From: Candidatus Thioglobus sp.
GTDB lineage: Bacteria > Pseudomonadota > Gammaproteobacteria > PS1 > Pseudothioglobaceae
DNA: 7,777 bases
Assembly (NCBI GenBank): GCA_015163925.1
Contig: JAAOIF010000043.1
Span: forward strand, 1 to 7,777
Direction: 5' to 3'
Shown here: piece by piece, positions 1 through 5,652 of the stretch
Layout: each line of letters opens with the position of its first letter
How positions within the stretch are numbered: the first letter of the stretch is position 1
The notes under the pieces: generated by a model
The model's database searches: none
What the model saw: the letters and a program-made list of their open reading frames with translations, nothing else
What the model was told of the DNA's origin: nothing
Translations under genes and position numbers: made by a program

Positions 1-88
1 CCGAAATCGGCGAATCACCGCCAATAGCAACATTTCCGACAAAAATTTGCTTGGATTTTCTTCTAATAATCGTATGAGTTGGTTTCAT
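1..88 (-). CDS. ispG: IspG (GcpE), 4-hydroxy-3-methylbut-2-enyl diphosphate synthase, N-terminal fragment
   Basis: Only the first 29 codons are in the window; the gene runs off the left edge. The translation starts MKPTHTIIRRKSKQIFVGNV and continues AIGGDSPIS, which matches the IspG N-terminus (R-R-x-S/T, then V-G-x-V-x-I-G-G-x-x-P-I). In the known family the enzyme is a cytoplasmic [4Fe-4S] protein that makes HMBPP in the MEP isoprenoid pathway; its cysteines are C-terminal and not visible here. The ATG (88-86) directly follows the TAA (91-89) of the upstream small membrane protein with no gap, and no good ribosome binding site is visible, so translation is probably coupled. Position after rlmN and the rodZ-position gene supports the identification. 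Confidence 0.9.
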   Translation of the reverse strand, partial: MKPTHTIIRRKSKQIFVGNVAIGGDSPIS

Positions 89-373
89 TTAAGGCTTTTT
101 ATTTGTTTGATTTTGCAATAATTCATCTAAATTTTCCAATATTTTCGGCGCTGATACTTTGATTTTAGTCGGCTTAACGCTTGGTGTGATAGCAATCGGC
201 TCAATCTGCGGCTCGCTAATAATAATAATATTTGAGCCAGATGTTTCCAAATTTTGCTTATCACTAAAAATCCAATAAGTAATTAGCAAAACCAGCGCCA
301 GCGACAAAGCCCAATACTTAAAATTGGGATTATTTTTCCGCTGCTTCGGGTAATAATCAATGCCTTCTATCAT
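89..373 (-). CDS. Small single-pass membrane protein in the rodZ position, lacking the HTH domain
   Basis: This 94-residue protein is not recognised by sequence. It has a short basic cytoplasmic N-terminus (residues 1-19, containing KQRKNN), one hydrophobic segment (about 20-37) and a 57-residue proline- and lysine-containing tail that should be periplasmic. It lies between rlmN and ispG, where many gammaproteobacteria carry rodZ, a cell-shape protein built as HTH - basic linker - transmembrane helix - periplasmic domain. Here only the linker, helix and a short tail remain, so it may be a reduced RodZ or an unrelated membrane protein. I chose ATG 373-371, preceded by AAGAGG at a short 2-base spacing, because it overlaps rlmN by only 17 bp. 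An ATG at 436 would give 115 residues but would overlap the conserved RlmN C-terminus by 80 bp. The TAA abuts the ispG ATG. Confidence 0.65.
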   Translation of the reverse strand: MIEGIDYYPKQRKNNPNFKYWALSLALVLLITYWIFSDKQNLETSGSNIIIISEPQIEPIAITPSVKPTKIKVSAPKILENLDELLQNQTNKKP

Positions 374-1430
374 CGCCTCTTTTGCTTTTATCAACCACTT
401 TTCCAGCCAACTGACCGCAAGCGCTGGCAATCTCATCGCCCCGAGTTCGCCGAGTCATAGTGCGGATTCCGTGCTTAAATAAAATGTCTTGAAAAGCCTT
501 AATTGTAGTCGCTTCTGAGGTCTGATAACGACTTTGTGGAAAAGGATTAAAAGGAATTAAATTCACTTTTACTGGCAATTTTTGGAGTAATTTAGCCAAT
601 TTTTTTGCCTGCTCGGCACTATCATTTACCCCCGCTAACATCACATATTCAAAGAAAATATGGCGCTGCTGAGTGCCAGAATTTAGATATTTTTGGCAAG
701 CTGATAGTAATTTTTTAATAGGATATTTTTGGTTAATCGGCACTAATTCATCACGCAATTTATCATCAGCGGCGTGGAGTGAAATCGCCAAACTCACCGG
801 CGTAGTGTCCGCCATTCGCTCCAAAGCCGGCACCACGCCAGAGGTTGAAATCGTAACTTTTCGCCGAGAAAGTCCAAACGCCAAATCGTCCAAAAGCAAG
901 CTACAAGCGGCATAAACGGCTTGCTCATTTAACAAAGGCTCGCCCATTCCCATAAATACCACATTAGAAATTCGCTGATTTTTATCCGCCAAATAACTCT
1001 GGGCAATCAGCACTTGAGCGATAATTTCAGCGGTTGATAAATTACGATTAAAGCCCTGAGCGCCGGTGGCACAAAAGGTACAAGCCAGAGCACAGCCGAC
1101 TTGCGAGGAAATACACAAAGTGCCACGCTCTTTTTCGGGGATAAAAACCGTCTCAATCTGATTATTTTCACCAAGCTCAAGCGCGAATTTAATCACTCCA
1201 TCAAGGGCAAAATTCGTTGATGCAATTTGTGGCAATTCCAAAGTGGCAATTTCGGATAATTTGGCTCTGAGCGGCTTGCTGAAATTGAGCATTTGGTTAA
1301 AATCAAACTCTTGCTGATGATAAATCCATTGCATCAATTGCTTGGTGCGATAAGGCTTTTCGCCCAATTCTGCAAAAAATATATCTAAGCTCTGCTGGGT
1401 AAAATTCAGCAAATTTTGCTTTTCATTCAT
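357..1430 (-). CDS. rlmN: RlmN, dual-specificity 23S rRNA / tRNA adenine C2 methyltransferase (radical SAM)
   Basis: The 357-residue protein has the RlmN/Cfr architecture. The N-terminal accessory domain covers about residues 1-100 (KPYRTKQLMQWIYH). The radical-SAM cluster motif CxxxCxxC is at Cys113, Cys117 and Cys120 (GCALACTFCATG), followed by GMGEPL at 161-166 for SAM binding and STSGV at 195-199. The methyl-carrying cysteine should be Cys338 in the SACGQL motif near the C-terminus. Known RlmN enzymes methylate A2503 of 23S rRNA and A37 of some tRNAs in the cytoplasm, which tunes decoding accuracy. Length is normal for the family. The gene follows ndk by 30 bp and overlaps the next gene by 17 bp, so it is probably in one operon with ndk. 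Its start lacks a clear Shine-Dalgarno; a 9-bp tandem repeat occupies that place. Confidence 0.97.
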   Translation of the reverse strand: MNEKQNLLNFTQQSLDIFFAELGEKPYRTKQLMQWIYHQQEFDFNQMLNFSKPLRAKLSEIATLELPQIASTNFALDGVIKFALELGENNQIETVFIPEKERGTLCISSQVGCALACTFCATGAQGFNRNLSTAEIIAQVLIAQSYLADKNQRISNVVFMGMGEPLLNEQAVYAACSLLLDDLAFGLSRRKVTISTSGVVPALERMADTTPVSLAISLHAADDKLRDELVPINQKYPIKKLLSACQKYLNSGTQQRHIFFEYVMLAGVNDSAEQAKKLAKLLQKLPVKVNLIPFNPFPQSRYQTSEATTIKAFQDILFKHGIRTMTRRTRGDEIASACGQLAGKVVDKSKRGDDRRH

Positions 1431-1432
1431 AA

Positions 1433-1458
1433 CCAGATTTGCCAGATTTGCCAGATTT
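1433..1458. repeat. 9-bp tandem repeat (three copies) in the rlmN initiation region
   Basis: The unit CCAGATTTG (plus strand) occurs three times head to tail, the last copy missing one base. It fills almost all of the 30-bp gap between the ndk stop and the rlmN ATG. On the transcribed strand it reads as repeated AAATCTGGC and offers no good Shine-Dalgarno. It may be a replication-slippage product, and a copy-number change would alter the spacing in front of rlmN. Confidence 0.8.
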
Positions 1459-1460
1459 TT

Positions 1461-1886
1461 TTAACGAGTTCTCGGGCAAATGCCGTTTTTGCCAAAGAAA
1501 TATTCAATTTCAATCGCCGCATTTTCTAACGAATCAGAGCCATGCACGGCGTTTTCATCCAATGACTGGGCAAAATCTGCGCGAATCGTGCCGGCTGCTG
1601 CCTCTTGTGGATTGGTCGCTCCCATAATTTCACGATGCTTTGCCACAGCATTTTCGCCCTCTAACACTTGCACTATTACTGGTCCGGAGGTCATAAACTC
1701 AATCAGCTCGCCGAAAAAAGGGCGGTCTTTGTGAATTGCATAAAAGCCGCCAGCCACAGCATCGTCCAAATGCAACATTTTGGCGGCAACAATTTTAAAA
1801 CCGGCTTGCTCAAAACGAGAATAAATTTCGCCAATGACATTTTTTGCCACAGCGTCCGGCTTGATAATTGATAAAGTTTGTTGCAT
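1461..1886 (-). CDS. ndk: Nucleoside diphosphate kinase
   Basis: The 141-residue protein matches Ndk over its whole length (E. coli about 143). It opens [14 protein letters not shown], the conserved TxxIIKPDxV start. The catalytic phosphohistidine is His115 in NAVHGSDS, and the substrate-contacting region RPFF...FMTSGPV lies at 55-70. Known function is transfer of the gamma phosphate between NTPs and NDPs by a ping-pong mechanism in the cytoplasm. The ATG at 1886 is preceded by GGAG at an 8-base spacing. The gene lies 30 bp before rlmN, the usual partnership in gammaproteobacteria. A terminator separates it from hup, so ndk probably has its own promoter in 1887-1965. Confidence 0.97.
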   Translation of the reverse strand: MQQTLSIIKPDAVAKNVIGEIYSRFEQAGFKIVAAKMLHLDDAVAGGFYAIHKDRPFFGELIEFMTSGPVIVQVLEGENAVAKHREIMGATNPQEAAAGTIRADFAQSLDENAVHGSDSLENAAIEIEYFFGKNGICPRTR

Positions 1887-1916
1887 AAGTTTTGCTCCAT
1901 TTATTAAAAAGTGGCT

Positions 1917-1922
1917 ATTTTA
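1917..1922 (-). promoter_or_regulatory. Possible -10 element of the ndk-rlmN promoter
   Basis: TAAAAT on the minus strand lies about 30 bases before the ndk ATG and downstream of the hup terminator, in the right place for a -10 box. No good -35 hexamer is seen at 16-18 bp. This is a weak call made mainly from position. Confidence 0.3.
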
Positions 1923-1965
1923 CCAAAATGCCAGCAAATAAATCCGGCATAAGTTTTTAAGGCAT

Positions 1966-1993
1966 AAAAAAAGCACCCGAAGGCGCTTTCTTT
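1966..1993 (-). terminator. Intrinsic terminator downstream of hup
   Basis: On the minus strand AGCGCC-UUCG-GGUGCU forms a 6-bp stem (one G-U pair) closed by a very stable UUCG tetraloop, followed by seven U residues (plus-strand A run 1966-1972). It begins about 32 bases after the hup stop codon and insulates hup from ndk. On the plus strand the same stem has a mismatch, so the signal points leftward. Confidence 0.88.
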
Positions 1994-2025
1994 AAAAAAA
2001 TAGATAAAACTAATTATCCATTTAA

Positions 2026-2301
2026 TTATCTATTAACAGCATCTTTTAGTGCTTTGCCGGCTTTAAAGGCAGCAACTTTAGAGGCTTTGATTTGAATTGT
2101 TGCACCCGTTTGTGGGTTGCGGCCGGTGCGTGCTGCACGAGCTCTAACAACAAAACTACCAAAACCTGTTAATTGCACACCATCGCCGCTTGCCATAGCC
2201 GAAGTGATTGCACCCGTAGTGGCATTCAATGCACGGCCAGCGTCCGCTTTAGAAAGGTCTGCTGCTGATGCAATTGCATCAATTAATTCTGACTTATTCA
2301 T
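2026..2301 (-). CDS. hup: HU-family DNA-binding protein
   Basis: The 91-residue protein is a full-length HU/IHF-family member. It starts [11 protein letters not shown], has the [21 protein letters not shown] stretch from residue 46, with the DNA-intercalating arm tip Arg61-Asn62-Pro63, and ends with the FKAGKALKD helix. The sequence is typical of HU (HupA/HupB type), not IHF. HU is an abundant dimeric nucleoid protein that bends DNA without strong sequence preference. The ATG at 2301 is preceded by AGGAG at 7 bases. It is a single-gene unit: near-consensus promoter at 2428-2456, a leader of roughly 120 bases, and a strong terminator at 1966-1993. Confidence 0.97.
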   Translation of the reverse strand: MNKSELIDAIASAADLSKADAGRALNATTGAITSAMASGDGVQLTGFGSFVVRARAARTGRNPQTGATIQIKASKVAAFKAGKALKDAVNR

Positions 2302-2335
2302 TTTTTTCTCCTCATTATTGTTATAAAAATACTAA

Positions 2336-2422
2336 ATGCTAAAGGCTTATTATCAACGGAGGCGAGAAAATAAAGAAACTCAGATGTTAAATTATTTATC
2401 GTTAACCTCCAACATTTAGCAT
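2336..2422 (-). promoter_or_regulatory. Nested inverted repeats in the hup 5' leader
   Basis: Within the predicted hup leader the minus-strand RNA can pair at three nested levels. The outer stem is AUGCUAAA/UUUAGCAU (2415-2422 with 2336-2343), 8 bp and perfect. The middle stem is UGGAGG/CCUCCG (2406-2411 with 2357-2362). A short inner stem is GUUAA/UUAAC (2402-2406 with 2386-2390, sharing one base with the middle stem). The start-proximal Shine-Dalgarno lies outside the structure. This is a hand-drawn fold with no energy computed; a regulatory role is inference. Confidence 0.4.
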
Positions 2423-2427
2423 CTTCA

Positions 2428-2456
2428 ATTATAGATATATATTGAACTAATATCAA
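2428..2456 (-). promoter_or_regulatory. Sigma-70-type promoter of hup
   Basis: On the minus strand TTGATA (2456-2451) and TATAAT (2433-2428) are separated by exactly 17 bp. The -10 is perfect and the -35 matches five of six consensus bases. A ten-T tract (minus strand) sits just upstream of the -35. Transcription should start near 2421, leaving a leader of about 120 bases before the hup ATG. A strong promoter fits the abundance of HU. Confidence 0.8.
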
Positions 2457-2575
2457 CAAATTACAAAAAAAAAATATAATATATTTATATTTGCTAAAAA
2501 ATCGCTGAAACGCCCATAGAATAAGGGATAAACTGGTTTTTCAAGCCATAATACTAATTTAACAGTAATAAAACT

Positions 2576-3061
2576 TTATTGATTATCAAGTTTTAACGCC
2601 CTTTGTTTGTCTCTTTTCCAATCTTTTGCTTTAATATCTTGGCGTTTGTCAAACTCTTTTTTGCCCTTAGCCACGCCGATTTCTAATTTTGCTTTGCCCC
2701 TCAGCCAGTATAATTTCAGCGGCACCACAGTTGCGCCTTTTTGGTTGATTTTATCGCTAATACGCCTGATTTCTAAGCGTTTTAATAGTAATTTTCGAGT
2801 CCGAGTCGGGTCTGGATTTATATGCGTTGAGGCAGTTTTTGGCGGTGAAAAATGCGCTCCAAACAAAAACATTTCATTATTTTTCAAAATCACATAACTT
2901 TCTTTGATTTGCACTTTATTATCACGCAAGCTTTTTACCTCCCAGCCGAGCAAACTCAGCCCAGCCTCAATGGATTGTTCGATAAAATAGTCATGTCTGG
3001 CTTTTTTATTCAAGGCAATCGTGTTAGAATTATCTTTGATTTTGTTCGATTTTTTACTCAT
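2576..3061 (-). CDS. smpB: SmpB, SsrA (tmRNA)-binding protein
   Basis: The 161-residue protein is full-length SmpB. The beta-barrel core shows [12 protein letters not shown] (18-29), the [14 protein letters not shown] segment (33-46), SYV (55-57), the [10 protein letters not shown] stretch (84-93) and the KGKKEFDKR motif (132-140). The basic C-terminal tail (about 142-161, DWKRDKQR), which probes the empty mRNA channel, is complete. SmpB delivers tmRNA to stalled ribosomes for trans-translation in the cytoplasm; no ssrA gene is seen in the window. The start at 3061 is the third of three ATGs in an 11-bp tandem repeat. The two earlier ATGs open four-codon ORFs that stop on the next ATG. Only a weak GAG lies before the true start. 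Confidence 0.96.
   Translation of the reverse strand: MSKKSNKIKDNSNTIALNKKARHDYFIEQSIEAGLSLLGWEVKSLRDNKVQIKESYVILKNNEMFLFGAHFSPPKTASTHINPDPTRTRKLLLKRLEIRRISDKINQKGATVVPLKLYWLRGKAKLEIGVAKGKKEFDKRQDIKAKDWKRDKQRALKLDNQ
3022..3030 (+). promoter_or_regulatory. Possible extended -10 of a ratA promoter inside smpB
   Basis: TGTTAGAAT on the plus strand fits an extended -10 (TGn + TAGAAT, five of six bases). It lies within the start of smpB, about 60 bases before the ratA ATG. No clear -35 is present, which extended -10 promoters tolerate. The 31-bp gap is too small for a promoter of either gene, so one inside smpB is expected. Confidence 0.33.
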
Positions 3062-3090
3062 TTTTTACTCATTTTTTACTCATTTTTTAC
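3050..3090. repeat. 11-bp tandem repeat between smpB and ratA
   Basis: On the minus strand the unit GTAAAAAATGA occurs three times in a row, followed by a partial fourth copy that is the start of smpB (GTAAAAAAT). It fills the entire 31-bp gap between the divergent start codons. The unit looks copied from the first codons of smpB (ATG AGT AAA AA), consistent with slippage duplication. Confidence 0.92.
3058..3083 (-). promoter_or_regulatory. Two tandem four-codon mini-ORFs (MSKK-stop) leading into smpB
   Basis: Because the repeat is 11 bp, each copy shifts frame. ATG at 3083 reads Met-Ser-Lys-Lys and stops at TGA 3071-3069. ATG at 3072 overlaps that stop (ATGA), reads Met-Ser-Lys-Lys and stops at TGA 3060-3058. 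The smpB ATG at 3061 overlaps the second stop in the same way. A further Met-His-Lys-stop reads from 3098 to 3087. The overlaps are exactly those that allow termination-reinitiation. Whether ribosomes use these starts is unknown. Confidence 0.55.
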
Positions 3091-3092
3091 TT

Positions 3093-3521
3093 ATGCATAA
3101 TATTTCTAAAAACGCGATTGTGCCTTATTCTGCCCAGCAAATGTATAATTTGGTGAATAAAATTGACGATTATCCAAAATTCCTAAATTGGTGTAATTCT
3201 GCGACTATTTTAAATCAAACTGATGAGCAAATTACAGCCTCAATCAAAATTAGCAAAGGCACTTTTGAGCAAATTTTTACTACTACAAATCGGCTGACGC
3301 CCAATCAGAGAATTGATATAAAGCTCAAAGACGGGATTTTTAAAGAGCTAAATGGCGCTTGGATTTTTACTAAATTAAATGAAAATGCTTGCAAAATAGA
3401 ATTAGAATTATCATTTAGTTTTGCCTCAAAATTAATGGATATTGCCGTCTCACCGGTCTTTACAGCTATTGCCAATTCGCAACTGGAAAATTTTATCGCC
3501 CGAGCCAAACAATTATATTAA
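3093..3521 (+). CDS. ratA: RatA-type ribosome association toxin / COQ10-START family protein
   Basis: The 142-residue protein aligns end to end with E. coli RatA. The signature NAIVPYSAQQMYNLV...IDDYPKFLNWC covers residues 7-34, followed by KGTFEQIFTTTNRL and the C-terminal helix ENFIARAKQLY. The family has a START-like lipid-binding fold (COQ10 relatives bind ubiquinone), and E. coli RatA was reported to bind 50S subunits. Divergence from smpB is the arrangement known from enterobacteria, but the usual partner ratB (rnfH) is absent here. The ATG at 3093 fits the conserved N-terminus but has no Shine-Dalgarno; the preceding bases are T-rich repeat. A GTG at 3021 with AAGG upstream could add 24 hydrophobic residues. 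It is the only plus-strand gene. Its TAA overlaps the stop of the convergent gene. Confidence 0.9.
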   Translation: MHNISKNAIVPYSAQQMYNLVNKIDDYPKFLNWCNSATILNQTDEQITASIKISKGTFEQIFTTTNRLTPNQRIDIKLKDGIFKELNGAWIFTKLNENACKIELELSFSFASKLMDIAVSPVFTAIANSQLENFIARAKQLY

Positions 3522-4384
3522 TGCTTTTGCGTAAGCCAAGCGGCGATTTCATCAATCAGGCGATTTGCCGCCCCGTTTTCTTGATAATAATGATTTGCGT
3601 CTGCAATCAAAATTTGCTTACTTTTGCTATTTAATTTAGGTTTTCTGCTTTTTGCCAAACGCAGCACTCCGGCAAAATCGTTCTGTGCAAAAATATCCAA
3701 AACAGGAATTTTGAGAGTTGCTAATGGATAAGGTTTGACCAATTTTTGCTGGTAATCAGTTGCTCCCATGCCGATTCCGACAAAATTACTAATTGCCTTA
3801 TCGCCGATTTTATCCAAATAACTCATTGACATATGCGCCCCGCAGCCGTGAGCAATTAGGCTGATATTTTTAATCCCAAGCTTCTGGTAAAACTCAATAG
3901 CCGCCTCAATCCGCCGGTGTGCATACGGGAAAATCGGCACATAATCATAATATTTTGCATGCTTGTCCAAAATCGGCATTTGCACCGAAAGTGTGTCCCA
4001 GCCCTTTTCACTCAGCCCAACCCGCAAAGGGTGAATCGTGTCATTCCAATTAGCATGATGGCCACGATTATGCAAAATAATCACCCCGCCGTGCGGCTTC
4101 TCAGCCTCACTTTGCATATAAATACTAAAGACTTTTCTGCCATTTTTGAGGCTCAAATATTCCACATCGCCATCAACTATTGAATCCTCAATTTCACTAA
4201 TAATACGGCTTTCACGAGCAAAATCGGGCTGAGAACCATTTACAAAAGTATTAAAATTTCGCCTCAGCTGGTTCGGATTAAAATCCCCAAACATCGGCAA
4301 ATTCGGCAAATTCGGCAATGGCGGTAGAATCGCCGCCGCCGGAGTTGTTAGTAATATAAGGCTTATCGCTATTTTATTTAACAT
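3518..4384 (-). CDS. Exported DUF3530 family alpha/beta-hydrolase-like protein without the nucleophile serine
   Basis: The 288-residue protein has a signal peptide (MLNKIAISLILLTTPAAA, residues 1-18), then a proline-rich LPNLPNLP stretch. The DUF3530 hallmarks follow: GGVIILHNRGHH at 99-110, IHPLR at 117-121 and GWDTLSVQMP at 128-137. The nucleophile elbow, normally GxSxG, reads AHGCG (178-182) with Gly180 in the serine place. Asp236 and His265 sit where the acid and histidine would be. I recall that DUF3530 members commonly lack this serine, so it may bind and not hydrolyse a ligand; the function is unknown. The ATG at 4384 has GGAG four bases upstream. An earlier ATG at 4420 would spoil the signal peptide and overlap the upstream gene. 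It follows the Sel1 gene by 10 bp and its stop overlaps that of ratA by 4 bp. Confidence 0.85.
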   Translation of the reverse strand: MLNKIAISLILLTTPAAAILPPLPNLPNLPMFGDFNPNQLRRNFNTFVNGSQPDFARESRIISEIEDSIVDGDVEYLSLKNGRKVFSIYMQSEAEKPHGGVIILHNRGHHANWNDTIHPLRVGLSEKGWDTLSVQMPILDKHAKYYDYVPIFPYAHRRIEAAIEFYQKLGIKNISLIAHGCGAHMSMSYLDKIGDKAISNFVGIGMGATDYQQKLVKPYPLATLKIPVLDIFAQNDFAGVLRLAKSRKPKLNSKSKQILIADANHYYQENGAANRLIDEIAAWLTQKH

Positions 4385-4394
4385 ATTTCTCCAT

Positions 4395-4931
4395 TTATTT
4401 TTGCAATTTATCCAATTCATTTAGCGCCGCCGCCGCTCCGGAGTGCTGATTTTCCAATGCTTTTTTAAACCAATAATACGCTTTTTTCTTGTGGTTTTTC
4501 TGCAAAAACCAAACTGCCAAATTAAATTGGGCAAATTCATCATTTTGCCGAGCCGCCGCCAGCCACCATTTGTAAGCCTGCTGTGGCTTTCCACGATTTT
4601 CATACAATATTGCTAACTGATTTTGGGCATCAGGCAAATTCTGTTTTGCGGCTTTTTTGAACCAAGCAAACGCTTTATTGTCATTTTTTTCAACCCCTAA
4701 TCCGTGCAAAAAACTCAGTCCGACATTATTTTGCGCCGGCGCATAACCGGAATTTGCCGCTTTTAACATCCACTCAAAGGCTTGCAAGTCACGCCCAGCA
4801 AGCGAATGGGCAAATCCGGTCTGATACCAATTTTCACTTTGATTATTAGCATAGCCGGGCCAAGACAATAAAGCAATGGCGAAAAAAAAGGACGCCAATA
4901 ACGCCCTTTTTCTTCTGTGAAAAGCAATCAA
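4395..4931 (-). CDS. Exported Sel1-like repeat (TPR-type) protein
   Basis: The 178-residue protein starts with a basic, hydrophobic signal peptide (about 1-28, RRKR then LLASFFFAIALL, likely cleaved after GYA). Three full Sel1-like repeats follow at about 51-86, 87-118 and 119-150, plus a half repeat at 151-175. Each carries the A-x-x-W-x-x-K/L-A-A and A-Q-x-x-L/V pattern. Sel1 repeats are helical protein-protein interaction scaffolds, so a periplasmic adaptor role is likely; the partner is unknown. The only start that preserves the signal peptide is TTG (4931-4929), one base after the upstream rhodanese stop and without a clear Shine-Dalgarno; a CTG at 4946 is an alternative. The arrangement suggests translation coupled to the rhodanese gene. 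Confidence 0.85.
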   Translation of the reverse strand: MIAFHRRKRALLASFFFAIALLSWPGYANNQSENWYQTGFAHSLAGRDLQAFEWMLKAANSGYAPAQNNVGLSFLHGLGVEKNDNKAFAWFKKAAKQNLPDAQNQLAILYENRGKPQQAYKWWLAAARQNDEFAQFNLAVWFLQKNHKKKAYYWFKKALENQHSGAAAALNELDKLQK

Positions 4932-4932
4932 A

Positions 4933-5613
4933 TTAATTGCTAACAGTGCTTAAACCAAAGCGATGCCAAGCGTTCATACCACCGCGGTAGTATTTCAGCT
5001 TGCTGTCAGGATAGCCCAACTGCAACAAAGCTCTGATGCCAGCGGGGGATTGCCCACACCATGCGCCATTACAAAACATAAACAAAGTTTTGGCATTGCT
5101 AAAATCCAAAAAACCATCGCCTTCTACAACACCAAAGTTTTTCACTAAGATGTCAATAACTGCTGTTGGATCTTTGGCAATAGCCTTGCTGTTAATGGTG
5201 TTAAACGGGATATTCACCGAGTGCTTAATCGTGCCACCTTTTTTAGCTGTCGTCCAAACCGGAGTACGGTTGTCCATTAACAACTTGGTTCTATCACCAT
5301 TTGCCACATCACGCGCCGCATGAATCATATCAAGCTCGCTGATTGTATCGACTTTCGCCGGTGCAAACGGATGCTGAGGCTGGATACAAAACGGCGGACA
5401 CTTACGCGAAGTCTTGGCAAACGCCGGGTGAATTGTGGCTTTAGTATTCTGATTACGCGAAATACCCGCAAGCGAAGACACGCCTTTCACAATACTAACT
5501 ATGGCAGATTTGCCGCTGCTGCTTGTGTTCCAATTATGTCCAGAATCATAGCCAGCTTGAGCGCTCAAGGCAACAGCCGAGGCAATCATTAGCATAAATA
5601 ATTTAATTTTCAT
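4933..5613 (-). CDS. Periplasmic rhodanese-like protein, downstream tandem copy
   Basis: The 226-residue protein has a signal peptide (1-20, cleavage after SAQA). A Ser/Gly/Asn-rich segment of about 17 residues, absent from its twin, follows. Next come a KCPPFCIQP motif (Cys72, Cys76) and a single rhodanese domain (about 88-226). The domain shows the LLMDNRTPVW strand, GTIKHSVNIPF, and the active-site loop starting at Cys181 (CNGAWCGQSP, second Cys186). Rhodaneses carry sulfane sulfur on the catalytic cysteine as a persulfide; the physiological donor and acceptor are unknown. From residue 59 on it is about 95% identical to the copy at 5664-6305. The ATG at 5613 has AGGAG at 7 bases. A terminator-like hairpin precedes it, so expression probably depends on readthrough or RNA processing. 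The Sel1 gene starts one base after its stop. Confidence 0.92.
   Translation of the reverse strand: MKIKLFMLMIASAVALSAQAGYDSGHNWNTSSSGKSAIVSIVKGVSSLAGISRNQNTKATIHPAFAKTSRKCPPFCIQPQHPFAPAKVDTISELDMIHAARDVANGDRTKLLMDNRTPVWTTAKKGGTIKHSVNIPFNTINSKAIAKDPTAVIDILVKNFGVVEGDGFLDFSNAKTLFMFCNGAWCGQSPAGIRALLQLGYPDSKLKYYRGGMNAWHRFGLSTVSN
4936..5438. repeat. Direct duplication, copy A (pairs with 5667-6169, offset 731 bp)
   Basis: This segment covers the mature part of the downstream rhodanese gene. It aligns without gaps to 5667-6169; I count about 23 mismatches in roughly 500 bases by eye. Identity falls sharply beyond 5438, in the N-terminal coding region, and the signal peptides are unrelated. This points to gene duplication followed by homogenisation of the 3' part. 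Confidence 0.88.
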
Positions 5614-5628
5614 AATAATCTCCTAAAT

Positions 5629-5652
5629 AAAAAGGCGACCAGAAAGCCGCCT
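5629..5652 (-). terminator. Terminator-like hairpin between the two rhodanese genes
   Basis: On the minus strand AGGCGGC-UUUCUG-GUCGCCU forms a 7-bp stem (one G-U pair), followed by UUUUUAUUU. It lies 11 bases after the stop of the upstream copy, and its U-tract ends just before the AGGAG ribosome binding site (5624-5620) of the downstream copy. It may terminate partly, attenuating the downstream genes, or stabilise the 3' end of the upstream message. Confidence 0.65.

Larger units (their letters stand above)
2302..2575. other. 274-bp intergenic region between smpB and hup
   Basis: This is the longest non-coding stretch. From the smpB stop leftward, 2475-2575 shows nothing I can support, including no convincing smpB terminator. 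A run of ten A (plus strand, 2465-2474) lies immediately upstream of the hup -35 box and could act as an UP element or bent DNA. The hup promoter occupies 2428-2456. The remainder, about 2302-2421, is the transcribed hup leader. Confidence 0.7.

Noticed and set aside
434..436. ATG giving a 115-residue form of the RodZ-position protein
   Set aside because: It would overlap the conserved RlmN C-terminus by 80 bp and add a stretch that is only another reading frame of rlmN; the ATG at 373 has a purine-rich site and minimal overlap.
1928..1950. ATGCC/GGCAT inverted repeat before ndk as an operator or terminator
   Set aside because: Only 5 bp with a 13-base loop and no U-tract; expected by chance in this AT-rich sequence.
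2500..2575. A terminator behind smpB
   Set aside because: Only 3-4 bp pairings without a proper U-tract could be found, so no terminator is claimed.
3050..3090. Possible CRISPR-like or iteron array at the smpB/ratA gap
   Set aside because: The units are 11 bp, contiguous and without spacers, and are explained as duplications of the smpB start codons.
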